64,000 nucleotides of DNA from Pseudomonas maumuensis (GCF_019139675.1 NZ_CP077077.1:2976001-3040000); one strand, 5' to 3'. Shown: positions 34,768 through 46,101, counted from the stretch's first letter. Program-made: numbers and translations. Notes: generated by a model not told the origin, from the letters alone.

Positions 34768-37272
34768 CTATTGGCCCCGCAAGTCTTCGAAGAAGGCCTG
34801 ACGCCCCTGCACCTGGCTCGACGCGCGAGGCTGCCCGGCGGCCTCGCCGCTGGCCTTTTCCACATGCCAGTAGCAATGCCGGATTGCCCGCGTCACCGCC
34901 ACATAGGCCAGGCGCTGTACCTCTTCCTTCTGCGCTGTGTCGAACGCCTGAGCGTCGCCTGGCTTGCCGAGACCTGCGAGGCGGTAGACCTGGTTTTTGT
35001 AAGGCGAACTGGTCAGGTACTGGCAATCGCCGAGCATGAACACCGCATCGGCCTGCAGCCCCTTGGCACTGTGGTAGGTCAGCTGGCGCAGGCGGCGTTG
35101 GCCGGGCGGCAAGCTAGAATCCACTTTAACAATTGACTCTAAATACTTTTCAATCAATAACTTATCGCTTGTTTTTCGAAACAACATCATGACTGACTCG
35201 CCACGCTGATAGTGCTCGATCAACGTCTCGGCCAATGCCGACTCATCCCGGTCGAAGACCCTCACTGGCGACAGCGGCAGCTCAGCCGCCAGTCCGCTGG
35301 CCCTGGCCTTCTTGCCGGTGATGGCCGGCGCGCTTTTTACCAGGTGCTCGGCGGCATCGATGATGTGCTGCTGGCTGCGGTAGTTTTCCACCAGCATCAC
35401 CCGAGTGTTGGCCGGTGACGGGAAGGCCTTGGTGAACTCCATGAAGTATTTCGGTGAGCTGCCGCGCCAACCGTAGATCGACTGCCAGTCATCGCCAACG
35501 CACATCAGCGACGAATGCTGCGCCAGGCGCCCATTGTGCATGGCCGGCCCACGGCGGCGGATCTCGGCCAGGCAGGCGCGCAACCAACTGACGATCTGCG
35601 GCGAGACGTCCTGGAATTCGTCGATCATCAAGTGCGCCAGCGGGCGCAGCAAAGGATCGGGTAGCAACCTGAGGTTCTCCGGGTTGTTCTCACCGAACAG
35701 GGCGAACATGCGGTTATAGGTCATCACCGGCGGCGACTGGGCCAACAGGTGCGCTTCCAACGCCTTCCAGAACAGTGCCAAAGCCTCGAAGAACGCTGCA
35801 TCGCTGTCGCCGGACGGGAAGCTCATGGCGGCGACGGCACTGTTGACGTCCAAGCCAAGGTTCTCGATGAAGCTCGCGGCGGTGACGAAGGCGTCGAGCA
35901 AGGGCGCCGAGGCCAATTCGCCTTTAACCTTGTACTCGAAGCCCGGGCCTGCCACGGCATTCCCCGCCAAGGACGTTGCAAGCCGCTTTGTAGAAGCATA
36001 GTTATCAAGCCATATCAGAGGCTTATCGCAGAAAGCTTGAAACAGAGTGCGCTTTACCGCCCACTCCGCGCGCACGGCCAGCTTGGCTCCCGGGCGCTGA
36101 TACTGGGCACTTTCGGACGGATCGAAACCCAGTACCACCCAGGCGTCCAGCCCTTCCAGGCGGCCATGCACATGAAAACGGCTGCCGCGGATTTGTACCG
36201 TGTCGCGGCACGGCTCGATGCCCTTGATCGGCCAGGCACCGGCGGCGAACCACAGGTCCTCGATCACATCGCACAGTTCCTCGTCGCGCTGGGCGGCCAG
36301 CTGGGTTACCTGCACGCGCTTCTGCACATCCGGATGATCCGGATCCATCGGCTTGAGCAGCAGTGCTTCCTGGCGCAACGCACCGACCAATTGGGCAAAG
36401 CGGGGGTTCTGGCCCAGCAGGTCGCTGTAACACTGGTTGAGCTGCTGGCGCTGGGCATCGTTCAGGCGCAGGTCGAACGGGTTGCTGTCAGCGTTCGCCT
36501 CGCCGCCCGCGGGCATCTCATTGCCCAGGGTCTCGAACGCCCGTACCTGGGCAAAGCCCGGCAGGCTGCGCACCAGCGGCAGGATGCGTGAATGGAAGGT
36601 GCGCACCAGCTCACGCCCCTGTGCGGGCGACAGTTCGAGCTGCCACAGGGCGAACACCTGCAGCAGGCGCTGGATGAAATCACGGCGTGACTCGCGGGTG
36701 AAGGTCACAACGGTCAGCGCATCGAGCTCGAAACCCAGGTAGTGGCGCAGCAACAGGATGCGCAGCACCAGCGAGGTCGACTTGCCGGCACCGGCGCCAG
36801 CCACCACGCAGGTCGAGGGCGTGTCGCTGAAGATCAGCTTCCATTGCGCCGCGCTCGGCTGCGCCTCGGCCGGCAGGCGCTTGGCGACATCGGCCTTGAA
36901 GCGCTTTTTCAGCTCGGTGGTCAATGCCAGGCGCCAGTCGTCGAACAGGTTGTCGTCCTGCCCCGGCACACCGGCACTCTCCGGGCGGGTATCGCGGATC
37001 ACCAGGACCTGGCGCCCGGCCTCGTAGCCATCGACCCGACCCCGCTCATAACCTTCACGCAGGCCATCGGCATGGCCGTTGCGTTGCCCCGTGGCATGGC
37101 CAAGGAACCAGGAGTCGCGATGCTGCGCCTGCAGACGCGATAGACCTCGTCCCAAGACGCGCGCCGCCAGGCGGCGCAGCCAAGGCAATTGGGCGGGTGG
37201 GGTCAGGTCGGCCGGGGCCTGGGGATGCTCGTGCGGCACGGTCACTCCATTGAAAATCAGAACAGCCGGCAT
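34768..37272 (-). CDS. UvrD/Rep-superfamily DNA helicase
   Basis: An 834-residue SF1 helicase. An N-terminal extension of about 140 residues contains glycine-rich HADGLREGYERGRVDGYEAGRQ. The motor motifs follow: Walker A AGAGAGKST (158-166), TFTRESRRDF, Walker B LMIDEFQDVSP, CVGDDWQSIYGWRG, VENYRSQQHI and the motif VI YVAVTRAIRHCYWH. The organisation resembles helicase IV (HelD) rather than UvrD itself. It stands alone, so its pathway (recombination or repair) is not indicated by neighbours. Confidence 0.87.
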   Translation of the reverse strand: MPAVLIFNGVTVPHEHPQAPADLTPPAQLPWLRRLAARVLGRGLSRLQAQHRDSWFLGHATGQRNGHADGLREGYERGRVDGYEAGRQVLVIRDTRPESAGVPGQDDNLFDDWRLALTTELKKRFKADVAKRLPAEAQPSAAQWKLIFSDTPSTCVVAGAGAGKSTSLVLRILLLRHYLGFELDALTVVTFTRESRRDFIQRLLQVFALWQLELSPAQGRELVRTFHSRILPLVRSLPGFAQVRAFETLGNEMPAGGEANADSNPFDLRLNDAQRQQLNQCYSDLLGQNPRFAQLVGALRQEALLLKPMDPDHPDVQKRVQVTQLAAQRDEELCDVIEDLWFAAGAWPIKGIEPCRDTVQIRGSRFHVHGRLEGLDAWVVLGFDPSESAQYQRPGAKLAVRAEWAVKRTLFQAFCDKPLIWLDNYASTKRLATSLAGNAVAGPGFEYKVKGELASAPLLDAFVTAASFIENLGLDVNSAVAAMSFPSGDSDAAFFEALALFWKALEAHLLAQSPPVMTYNRMFALFGENNPENLRLLPDPLLRPLAHLMIDEFQDVSPQIVSWLRACLAEIRRRGPAMHNGRLAQHSSLMCVGDDWQSIYGWRGSSPKYFMEFTKAFPSPANTRVMLVENYRSQQHIIDAAEHLVKSAPAITGKKARASGLAAELPLSPVRVFDRDESALAETLIEHYQRGESVMMLFRKTSDKLLIEKYLESIVKVDSSLPPGQRRLRQLTYHSAKGLQADAVFMLGDCQYLTSSPYKNQVYRLAGLGKPGDAQAFDTAQKEEVQRLAYVAVTRAIRHCYWHVEKASGEAAGQPRASSQVQGRQAFFEDLRGQ

Positions 37273-37459
37273 GTTCGCCTCATCCGCGTAAAAGTGCCAG
37301 CGAATGCTTATGGATCATGGGATTAGGCGATGAACCGCATGCGGAATCGCACAAATAGATATCGAACAAGTTGATATTATCAAGCCGATATTTACGCTTT
37401 TTATCGATATTTAACCCGCGCATCATGCCCTCATTCCACCGAATCAGAGGAGCATCACC

Positions 37460-38158
37460 ATGCTGCAACTGCGACCTTTCGAAGGCCTTGGCCACGCCAA
37501 CCACGGTTGGCTGGACGCCCATCATCACTTCTCCTTCGCCGAGTACCATGACCCGGCACGCATGCACTGGGGCAACCTGCGTGTATGGAACGACGACCTG
37601 ATCGCCGCCGGTGCAGGCTTCCCACCGCACCCGCACCGTGACATGGAAATCATCACCTATGTTCGCGAAGGCGCCATCACCCATCAGGACAGCCTGGGCA
37701 ACAAGGGCCGGACCGAGGCCGGCGACGTACAGGTCATGAGCGCTGGCAGCGGTATCGTCCACAGCGAGTACAACCTGGAGAAGGTCGACACGCGGATTTT
37801 CCAGATCTGGATCGTCCCGGAGAATGTCGGCGACGCGCCATCCTGGGGTACCCGTCCCTTCCCCAAAGGTGAGCGCGGCGAGGGCTTCGTGACCCTGGCC
37901 AGTGGCCGCGAAGGCGATAAAGACAGCCTGCGCATCCGCACCGACGCCCGCCTGGTGGCCGCGACCCTGCGCGCCGGTGAAAGCGCCGAGTACCGTCTCG
38001 ATGAGGGCCGCCGCGGCTACCTGGTACCGGCCAAGGGGCGGATCGAGGTGAACGGCTTGCAGGCCAAGGCCCGTGACGGGGTGGCAATCGAGCAGGAAAC
38101 GCTGCTCAAAGTAACGGCGCTGGAAGACAGCGAAATCGTGCTGGTCGATGTGGCCTGA
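37460..38158 (+). CDS. Pirin-family protein (YhhW-like quercetin dioxygenase)
   Basis: A 232-residue bicupin. The metal-binding segment HPHRDMEIITYV with the downstream HQDSLGN and GSGIVHSEYN is the pirin signature; relatives such as YhhW cleave quercetin. The AT-rich upstream gap (37273-37459) contains the palindrome TTGATA-T-TATCAA (37371-37383), a possible operator. AGAGGAGCA precedes the ATG. Confidence 0.9.
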   Translation: MLQLRPFEGLGHANHGWLDAHHHFSFAEYHDPARMHWGNLRVWNDDLIAAGAGFPPHPHRDMEIITYVREGAITHQDSLGNKGRTEAGDVQVMSAGSGIVHSEYNLEKVDTRIFQIWIVPENVGDAPSWGTRPFPKGERGEGFVTLASGREGDKDSLRIRTDARLVAATLRAGESAEYRLDEGRRGYLVPAKGRIEVNGLQAKARDGVAIEQETLLKVTALEDSEIVLVDVA

Positions 38159-38275
38159 TCGACCTCGCCCGGCTTGCCGGCGCAGGTCGACATCGCACTT
38201 TTTCGCGTTTGTGCGCTCTATGCATGGCCAGGTCCCGCCGATCCCCGGTGGGGCCGACTTTTCCAACCGGTGCCG

Positions 38276-39010
38276 ATGGCCGTACGAAAACGCCTTCCGT
38301 TTCCTCGCCAACTGCTGATTGTCAGCAGCCTGGCCTGCCTGGTCGCATGCACCCAGCAGCAGGGCCGCGACATGCTCACCCAGTTCGGCAATGGCAAGCC
38401 CGACGAGCTGTTCCAGACCAGTGTCGACCGCATGGCCACCCTGGCCATGCGCGATAACCTGCAAAGCCTGTACCTGCTGATGAACAAGCTGTACCTGCGC
38501 AACCCCAACCAGTGGCGGCAATCGGGTTACCTCGACGCCACCACGGCGGCGCGGCAGATCCGCATTGCCATCGAGCAGCGCCAACCGCTGGCGCAACTGG
38601 GTGAGCGGCGTGACCTGGCCGCCTTGAGCTATGCCTTGAGCCCGGAGTTTCGCGGCGACCGGGTGGGCGCATTCATCTACGCCATCGGCAGCATGCTGGT
38701 CACCGCCCACGGCGGGCGCACCGAATTCTACATGACCGATACCCTCGACCCGCTGTTCATTTACAACGCAGCGCGCAATATCGAGAAGGCCACCTGGATG
38801 CTCGGTCAGCGCCAGGACGCCAATGGCGTGCTCCTGCTGTTTTCCAACGAGATCTCCGAGCAAGGCAGCAATCTGAGTTTCGCGGTGGAGTTCGGCAAAG
38901 TGGTCGCCCGCCTGGATCTGCTGACACAGATGCTCGACGAACGTTATCGGCGGATCGGCCTGAACTATGCGCAAAGCCTGCTATTGATGAACTTCCTGCC
39001 AGTGCAGTGA
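38276..39010 (+). CDS. Putative lipoprotein (244 aa)
   Basis: A signal peptide with lipobox LVAC (Cys25) starts at the ATG 38276; the upstream part of the frame is not convincing. The mature part is largely helical (MATLAMRDNLQSLYLLMNKLYLRNP, LSYALSPEFRGDRVGAFIYAIGSML). I do not recognise the family; it looks like a conserved envelope protein. Confidence 0.7.
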   Translation: MAVRKRLPFPRQLLIVSSLACLVACTQQQGRDMLTQFGNGKPDELFQTSVDRMATLAMRDNLQSLYLLMNKLYLRNPNQWRQSGYLDATTAARQIRIAIEQRQPLAQLGERRDLAALSYALSPEFRGDRVGAFIYAIGSMLVTAHGGRTEFYMTDTLDPLFIYNAARNIEKATWMLGQRQDANGVLLLFSNEISEQGSNLSFAVEFGKVVARLDLLTQMLDERYRRIGLNYAQSLLLMNFLPVQ

Positions 39011-39079
39011 CCCTCGCCCGCTAATCACCTGAGTGAGCGGCTGGTTGCACTGGCAAGTGCATACGACGCCTGTGACAGA

Positions 39080-40099
39080 TCAGGAGCTTTCCCTCACCAT
39101 CAGTTCGAACCCCAGGTCCTGCTGCCCGGCGGCCACCCGCTTGCCATCGAGCAACGCCAGCAGCGCCTGCGCTGCGCCACGGCCAACCGCCGCACGCGGG
39201 GTACGGATCGAAGTCAGGCGCGGGACCATGTGCGCCGAGGCCGGCAGGTCATTGAAGCCGACCATCGCCACCCTGCGTGGCACTTCGATGCCTTCGCGCA
39301 GAGCCTGCAGCACCGCGCCCTGGGCCAGGTCGTCGTTGCAGAAGAAGATGCCATCGACATCCGGCGCCCGGGCCAGCAGGCGGCTGAACAGTGTGCCGCC
39401 CAGGCCGATGGACGAGGGTTGCGGGTCGAGCACTTCAAGCTCGGCGGCTTGCAGACCAGCCTCGGCGAGGGCTTGGCGGAAGCCCTCGGCACGCTGCATC
39501 ACCCGTGGGTCGAGCTGCGCGGCGATGAACCCCAGGCGTCGGCGGCCACGCTCGATCAGGTGCCGCGCCGCTGCGCGCCCGGCCGCGTGCTGGGAGAATC
39601 CCACCGACAAGGCATCGTCCTCGCCGCCTAGCTCCATCATGTGTACACAGGGCACCTGGCTGGCGGCGAGCATCTGCCGCGAGGCCTCGCTGCGCTCGAA
39701 GCCGGTGAGCAGCATGCCGCACGGCTGGTAGGCCAGGTAGTTGCGAATGAGGTTCTCTTCCTCGGCGATATCGTAGTGGTAGTTGCCGATCAGCACTTCC
39801 AGGCCACGGGGCCGCATCACCTCGTGGATGGCCTCGAGGGTATCGATGAACAGCTGGTTGGACAGCGAGGGGATCAACACCACCACCGACTGGCTGCGTG
39901 CCGACGCCAGGGCACGGGCCGCCGGGTTGGCGACATAGCCGAGGGTCGCCGCCGCGGCCATGACCTTCTGCGCCAGCTCCGGCGCGACCGTGCTGACGCC
40001 ACGCAGGGCGCGGGAGGCGGTGATGGGGGAAACCCCGGAAAGCCTGGCGACTTCCGCCAGGGTGGGACGACCAGTGGTACGCGAGCCAGTGCGGGACAT
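39080..40099 (-). CDS. gntR: LacI-family gluconate repressor GntR
   Basis: A 339-residue LacI-type repressor: helix-turn-helix LAEVARLSGVSPITASRALRG near residue 14, hinge region AARALASARS, and a sugar-binding core (VVVLIPSLSNQLF, GIFFCNDDLAQGAVLQAL, VGFNDLPAS). It is divergent from gntK, and its own start is 46 bases from a 14-bp operator, so autorepression is likely. Gluconate or 6-phosphogluconate should be the inducer. Confidence 0.9.
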   Translation of the reverse strand: MSRTGSRTTGRPTLAEVARLSGVSPITASRALRGVSTVAPELAQKVMAAAATLGYVANPAARALASARSQSVVVLIPSLSNQLFIDTLEAIHEVMRPRGLEVLIGNYHYDIAEEENLIRNYLAYQPCGMLLTGFERSEASRQMLAASQVPCVHMMELGGEDDALSVGFSQHAAGRAAARHLIERGRRRLGFIAAQLDPRVMQRAEGFRQALAEAGLQAAELEVLDPQPSSIGLGGTLFSRLLARAPDVDGIFFCNDDLAQGAVLQALREGIEVPRRVAMVGFNDLPASAHMVPRLTSIRTPRAAVGRGAAQALLALLDGKRVAAGQQDLGFELMVRESS

Positions 40100-40144
40100 G
40101 AGTGTTGTAATTTTACCGCTTGCAGGAATGGGGAACGGTCACTA

Positions 40145-40158
40145 AGGTAGCGCTGTCT
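40145..40158. promoter_or_regulatory. GntR operator 1 (upstream of gntR)
   Basis: AGGTAGCGCTGTCT matches operators 2 and 3 at most positions. The wider sequence AC-T-AAG-G-TAGCGCT (40141-40154) agrees with the P. aeruginosa GntR box as I remember it (AC-N-AAG-N-TAGCGCT). Confidence 0.7.
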
Positions 40159-40274
40159 CTGAATGCAGGCAATGCAATCTTGGTAGCAGGCATGCGTTCA
40201 GCGTCCATACTGCCAAAGACAAGATCAATAACACCCGGGAGGGTGGCGCAATGGCTTCTGGTTCGTCCCGACCA

Positions 40275-40288
40275 AGACAGCGCTATCT
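40275..40288. promoter_or_regulatory. GntR operator 2 (upstream of gntK)
   Basis: AGACAGCGCTATCT is a near-perfect 14-bp palindrome 20 bases before the gntK ATG, so it would block initiation or early transcription. Confidence 0.7.
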
Positions 40289-40307
40289 CACCCAGCAGGA
40301 GGTACAG

Positions 40308-40847
40308 ATGAACCCTTCCCTGTCCGCGATCGTGGTCATGGGCGTGGCCGGCTGCGGTAAAAGCAGCGTCGGCGCCGCCATTGCCACCCGCAGCGGCGGC
40401 CGCCTGATCGAAGGCGATGCCTTCCACCCCGCCGCCAACATCGCCAAGATGAGTGCCGGCATTCCCCTGAACGACGACGACCGTGCCGGCTGGCTGGTAC
40501 GCCTTGGCCAGGAGCTGCAAGCCACCCTCGCCGCCGGCGAGCGCCCCATTCTCACCTGCTCGGCCCTTAAACGCCGGTATCGGGACACCCTGCGCCAGGC
40601 CGTGCCCGAGCTGTGCTTCGTGTTCCTCGAACTGACCCCGCAGGAAGCCGAGAAGCGCGTGCTGGCGCGCCCCGGCCACTTCATGCCGGCCAGTCTGATC
40701 GACAGCCAGTTCGCCGCGCTCGAGCCCCCACACGCAGAGCCGCTGACCCTGGCCCTGGACGCCACCCGCCCGCTGACCACGCTGGCCGAGGACGTACACC
40801 AATGGCTAAAGCCTTGCGGTGAGCGGGCGCTGGCGCGGACTGCCTGA
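40308..40847 (+). CDS. gntK: Gluconokinase
   Basis: A 179-residue P-loop kinase that phosphorylates gluconate to 6-phosphogluconate. Walker A is GVAGCGKSS (about 11-19), followed by EGDAFHPAANIAKMSAGIPLNDDDRAGWL and CSALKRRYRD, all typical of GntK. AGGAGGT lies six bases before the ATG. Confidence 0.93.
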   Translation: MNPSLSAIVVMGVAGCGKSSVGAAIATRSGGRLIEGDAFHPAANIAKMSAGIPLNDDDRAGWLVRLGQELQATLAAGERPILTCSALKRRYRDTLRQAVPELCFVFLELTPQEAEKRVLARPGHFMPASLIDSQFAALEPPHAEPLTLALDATRPLTTLAEDVHQWLKPCGERALARTA

Positions 40848-40872
40848 CCCGGCGGTTTATCCGGCTCACCAA

Positions 40873-40886
40873 AGACAGCGCTGTCT
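40873..40886. promoter_or_regulatory. GntR operator 3 (upstream of gntP)
   Basis: AGACAGCGCTGTCT is a perfect 14-bp palindrome in the gntK-gntP gap, 74 bases before the gntP ATG. It implies a separate promoter for gntP. Confidence 0.75.
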
Positions 40887-40960
40887 CCAGGCCCTGAAGG
40901 CTGAATGACGCAAGACACGCGACACCAAAACAACAACGAAAAGACCGAGGTTCACGAACC

Positions 40961-42313
40961 ATGTTCGGACTGGCTACCGATACCTTCTTGTTGCTCGACG
41001 CACTGGTCACCATCGTCGGGCTCATCCTGCTGATCACCCATTTCAAAGTTCATCCCTTCGTCGCCCTCACCATAGCCGCGGGCTTTCTCGGCCTGACCTC
41101 CGGCATGCCGGTGGCCAAGGTGATGAAATCGTTCCAGGACGGCTTCGGTGGTGTACTGGGGTTCGTCGGCATCGTCCTGGCCCTGGGCACCATGCTCGGC
41201 AAGCTGATGGCCGATTCCGGCGGCGCCGACCAGATCGCCCAGACCCTGATCCGCGCCTTCGGCAAGCAGAAGGTGCATTGGGCGATGATGTTCGCCGCCT
41301 TCCTGGTGGGCATCCCGCTGTTCTTCGAGATCGGCTTCGTGCTGCTGATCCCGTTGGTGTTCATCGTCGCCCGCCGCTCCGGCGTGTCGCTGGTGAAAAT
41401 AGGCATCCCGCTGCTGGCAGGCCTGTCGGTGGTACACGGCCTGGTGCCGCCGCACCCGGGGCCGCTGCTGGCGATCGGCATCTTCCACGCCGATATCGGC
41501 AAGACCATCTTCTATGGCCTGCTGGTGGCCCTGCCCACTGCGGTGATCGCCGGCCCCCTGTTCGGCAACTTCATCTCGCGCTACATCCCGGGTAACCCGT
41601 CCCAGGAGCTGATGGATCAGATCGCCCGCGAGTCGAACCAGCAGAACCTGCCAAGCTTCAGCGTGACCCTGATCACCGTGCTGCTGCCGGTGGTACTGAT
41701 GCTGCTCAAGACCTTCGCCGACGTGGTACTGCCGGCCGAGCACATCGTGCGCCAGTGGATGGACCTGATCGGCCACCCGATCACCGCCCTGCTCGCCGCA
41801 CTGCTGCTGGCCTTCTATACCTTCGGTTCGGCCCGTGGCTTCAACCGCCAGCAGATCATGAAGATGCTCGACCAGAGCCTGGCTCCCACCGCAGCCATCG
41901 TGCTGATCGTCGGCGCCGGCGGCGGCTTCAAGCAGATGCTGGTGGACACCGGCGTGGGCAACGTGATCGGGCAGATGGCGGTGCAGGCCGAGATCTCGCC
42001 GATCATGCTGGCCTGGCTGGTGGCGGCGGTGATCCGCATCGCCACCGGCTCGGCTACGGTGGCCACCATCACCGGCGCCGGCATCGTCGCCCCGGTGATC
42101 GACCTGGTGCCGGGGGTCAACCGCGAGCTGCTGGTGCTGGCCACCGGCGCCGGCTCGCTGATCCTGTCCCACGTCAACGATGCCGGTTTCTGGCTGGTCA
42201 AGCAGTACTTCAACATGACCGTGGCCGAGACCTTCAAGACCTGGAGCATGATGGAGACCATCCTTTCGGTGGTCGGCATCATCTTCATCATGCTGCTATC
42301 GATGGTGGTGTGA
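40961..42313 (+). CDS. gntP: Gluconate permease, GntP family
   Basis: A 450-residue H+-symporter with about twelve membrane segments. Family motifs include GIPLFFEIGFVLLIPLVFI, VHGLVPPHPGPLLAIG, TGSATVATITGAG and SHVNDAGFWLVKQYF. Downstream of gntK and preceded by its own GntR operator, so gluconate is the probable substrate. Confidence 0.93.
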   Translation: MFGLATDTFLLLDALVTIVGLILLITHFKVHPFVALTIAAGFLGLTSGMPVAKVMKSFQDGFGGVLGFVGIVLALGTMLGKLMADSGGADQIAQTLIRAFGKQKVHWAMMFAAFLVGIPLFFEIGFVLLIPLVFIVARRSGVSLVKIGIPLLAGLSVVHGLVPPHPGPLLAIGIFHADIGKTIFYGLLVALPTAVIAGPLFGNFISRYIPGNPSQELMDQIARESNQQNLPSFSVTLITVLLPVVLMLLKTFADVVLPAEHIVRQWMDLIGHPITALLAALLLAFYTFGSARGFNRQQIMKMLDQSLAPTAAIVLIVGAGGGFKQMLVDTGVGNVIGQMAVQAEISPIMLAWLVAAVIRIATGSATVATITGAGIVAPVIDLVPGVNRELLVLATGAGSLILSHVNDAGFWLVKQYFNMTVAETFKTWSMMETILSVVGIIFIMLLSMVV

Positions 42314-42369
42314 CCGTTGGTCGCCGTAATGGCACCTTGCTGATGGGGCCATGGCCCATATGAGAACGA

Positions 42370-42400
42370 GGCCCTGCGCAGGCAGGGCCGACTTCTTGTC
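42370..42400 (+). terminator. Probable terminator after gntP
   Basis: GGCCCTGC (42370-42377) pairs with GCAGGGCC (42382-42389) around GCAG, then GACTTCTTGTC. The stem is strong and the T tract is interrupted. Confidence 0.5.
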
Positions 42401-42421
42401 ATCGCAAAGGAGCTTGCCCGT

Positions 42422-42721
42422 ATGAAACGTTCCTTCCTGCTTGCCGCCCTGCTCGCCTCGCCCCTGGCCTTCGCCGCCGGCACCGGCGCCACCTACCCTG
42501 ACGACCCGCACAACCCGGCGCCCAAGCCCGGCGTGGACAGCACCCTCAACCCGATCGAAAAGCCCATGCCACGGGATACCGACCCGCGGATCAAGGGCAA
42601 TGACCCGGACAGTCCGCCAGCCGAGCAGAACGATGATCGTGATCTGCCGGGGATGGGTGGTAGTGGCTCGGAGGGGATGGGGCGTGAAGGCGCAGGCTCA
42701 GGCAACGGCGGCAAGCCCTGA
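42422..42721 (+). CDS. Small secreted Pro/Asp/Gly-rich protein (99 aa)
   Basis: A signal peptide (cleavage near Ala18) precedes an acidic, probably disordered mature chain rich in Pro, Asp and Gly, ending GSGNGGKP. AAAGGAG precedes the ATG. No cysteine and no recognised domain; probably periplasmic. Function unknown. Confidence 0.7.
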   Translation: MKRSFLLAALLASPLAFAAGTGATYPDDPHNPAPKPGVDSTLNPIEKPMPRDTDPRIKGNDPDSPPAEQNDDRDLPGMGGSGSEGMGREGAGSGNGGKP

Positions 42722-42784
42722 GCTTTGTGAAAACGGGTTTTACTCAGCACAGCAAAAAAATCCCGCTGCCTGACGGCCTGTGAA

Positions 42785-42873
42785 GCCCATCGCCGGCAAG
42801 CCGGCTCCCACCCGACCGCGCCGCCCTCAAGCCAAGCGCTATCCCTGTGGGAGCCGGCTTGCCGGCGATGGGC
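42785..42873. repeat. Inverted REP pair
   Basis: Arms 42785-42811 and 42847-42873 are perfect 27-bp complements with the same core as the copies at 7917 and 9452; the 35-base loop is unrelated. It lies between two convergent genes. Confidence 0.85.
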
Positions 42874-42923
42874 TGCATGGCAGCCCCACAAACGCGAAAC
42901 TGACAGGCAATCAGCCCGCCCGC

Positions 42924-44351
<1,428 letters not shown>

Positions 44352-45933
44352 GGTCCCCTCCCGCTGCAATATTGAAAGTCAGGCTGACGCGGGTTCCTTC
44401 CTCTTCGCGGCTGGTCAGTTCGACCGCGCCGCCAAAGCGTTCCATGATCCTTTTGACCAGGGCCAGGCCAACACCCAGGCCGCCTTGCTTGGTGGTGAAG
44501 AACGGCTTGAACACCATGCGCCGCTGCTGCTCGCTCATGCCCTTGCCGGTGTCGCTGAGCTGCAGTTGCGCCTGCTGCCCCTCCAGCTGGCGCACCTCGG
44601 CGCGCAGCTCGCCACCTTGGGGCATGGCCTCCAGGGCGTTGGCAAACAGGCTGTTGAGGATCTGCGTCAGTTGCAACGGCTGGCTGGCCACCCATTGCGT
44701 CGCTGGCCCGTCGAAGGCGAAGCGCACGTTGTTGCGCTCGATCTGCGGAGCGAAGGCCTGCCGCGCATCCTCGACGGCCGCCACCAGGTCGACCGACTCG
44801 GCTTCGTCGCTGGTCGGGCGCAGCGACACCAGCAGGTCGCGGACCCAGCGCGACATGCGGTCGACCTGGGTGATGATGTCGCCGATGTTCTTCTGCGCCG
44901 CCGGGCTGGCGATGTCCTGGGCCAGTTCTGCGCTGGAACGGATATTGGCCAGCGGGTTGCGCAGGCTGTGTGCCACCGCCGAGGACATCTCGCCCAGGGC
45001 CACATAGGTTTCGCTGGCCACCAGGCGGTCTTGCTGGTGATGCAGCAGGCTGGCGGCACGGCGCACGATCCAGAACAGGCCAAAGTAGATCAGCGCCCCG
45101 CCGACCAGGGTGGAGGCCCAGATCAGCACGTAGCCACGGTGAATACGCCGTACCAGGTCCTGGGGCTCCTTGTAGATCTCGACCATGGCCAGCACTTGCT
45201 CGCCCTGGCTGTCGAACAGCGGGATGTAGTTTTCGATGAACAGGTGCCGGGGCTCGCGCTGGAACTTCTGTTCTTCGCGGTCTTCATCGGCCTGGTGGTA
45301 GCTGGCCGATACCGACTTGCGCGAGCGGAAGGCGTGTTCCAGGTCGTCATCTTCATCGATGCGCTTGCCGATCAAGTGCGGGTTGGTCGACCACACCACC
45401 GTGCGGTCACGGGCATAGACATTGGCCAGCAAAGTGTCGGGCAGATGCTCGACGTGGTCGAGGAACTCTACCCGGGTCGACTCGGCCAACTGCGGCGTGA
45501 ACTGCAAGTGCTGCTGGTCGAGGCGCGGATCTAGCAACTCGCCCATGGTGATGCCCGGCGGCAGCTGCGAGTGCCGCACCTCGGCCTGCGCCATGGCCTG
45601 GATGAACTGCGCAGTGAGCATGGCATCGCGCTCGACGCTGTCCTGCACCACGAAACGCGTCGACACATACCCCAGCCCTCCGGCGACCGAGGCGATGATC
45701 AGCAGGCTGACCAGCGAGAACCAACGCAGCAGGTTGAACTCGCGCAGCGGCGTGGGCAGCCCGCTGACGGGAGGCACGGCCTTGTCGTGGGCATCGTTTT
45801 CGAGCGTCTGCATCACGTCGTTCCCACCTGGAAGGCCGATGAGGCTCATCGGCACGCTGCTGCTACCAGTGGTAGCAAAATGACTTCATGAAGCCTTGGC
45901 CCAAGGTGTCAGGCTAGGGCCAAGAGTGATGTA

Positions 45934-45949
45934 GCAAGAAGCCAGCCAG
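45934..45949 (-). promoter_or_regulatory. Candidate sigma54 promoter of the kinase-regulator operon
   Basis: On the minus strand TGGCTGGCTTCTTGCT has GG (45947-45946) and GC (45935-45934) ten bases apart and an intact TTGC -12 half. The -24 half lacks the CAC of the consensus. Confidence 0.5.
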
Positions 45950-46029
45950 TCAATGTCACCAAAATAATTTATATTTAAAATCATATAGTTAAATCAATTT
46001 ATTAAGACTGAGTCTTGGATAGTTCCCCA

Positions 46030-46054
46030 ATTTTGGGTAAAGATCACCCAAAAT
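46030..46054. promoter_or_regulatory. Palindrome upstream of the kinase-regulator operon
   Basis: ATTTTGGGT-N7-ACCCAAAAT is a perfect 9-bp inverted repeat in an otherwise very AT-rich 200-base gap. It is about 95 bases upstream of the candidate -24 element, a normal distance for an enhancer site. Its minus strand includes TGGGTGAT, also found upstream of the multicopper oxidase promoter. Confidence 0.5.
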
Positions 46055-46101
46055 ATATTTTCTATAAAAATCAATAACTTAAAATGTATTTCTATAGTGA
46101 T

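Noticed and set aside
37273..37459. AT-rich gap before the pirin gene considered as holding a small RNA
   Set aside because: Only one short palindrome (37371-37383) was found, with no terminator-like hairpin to define an RNA.
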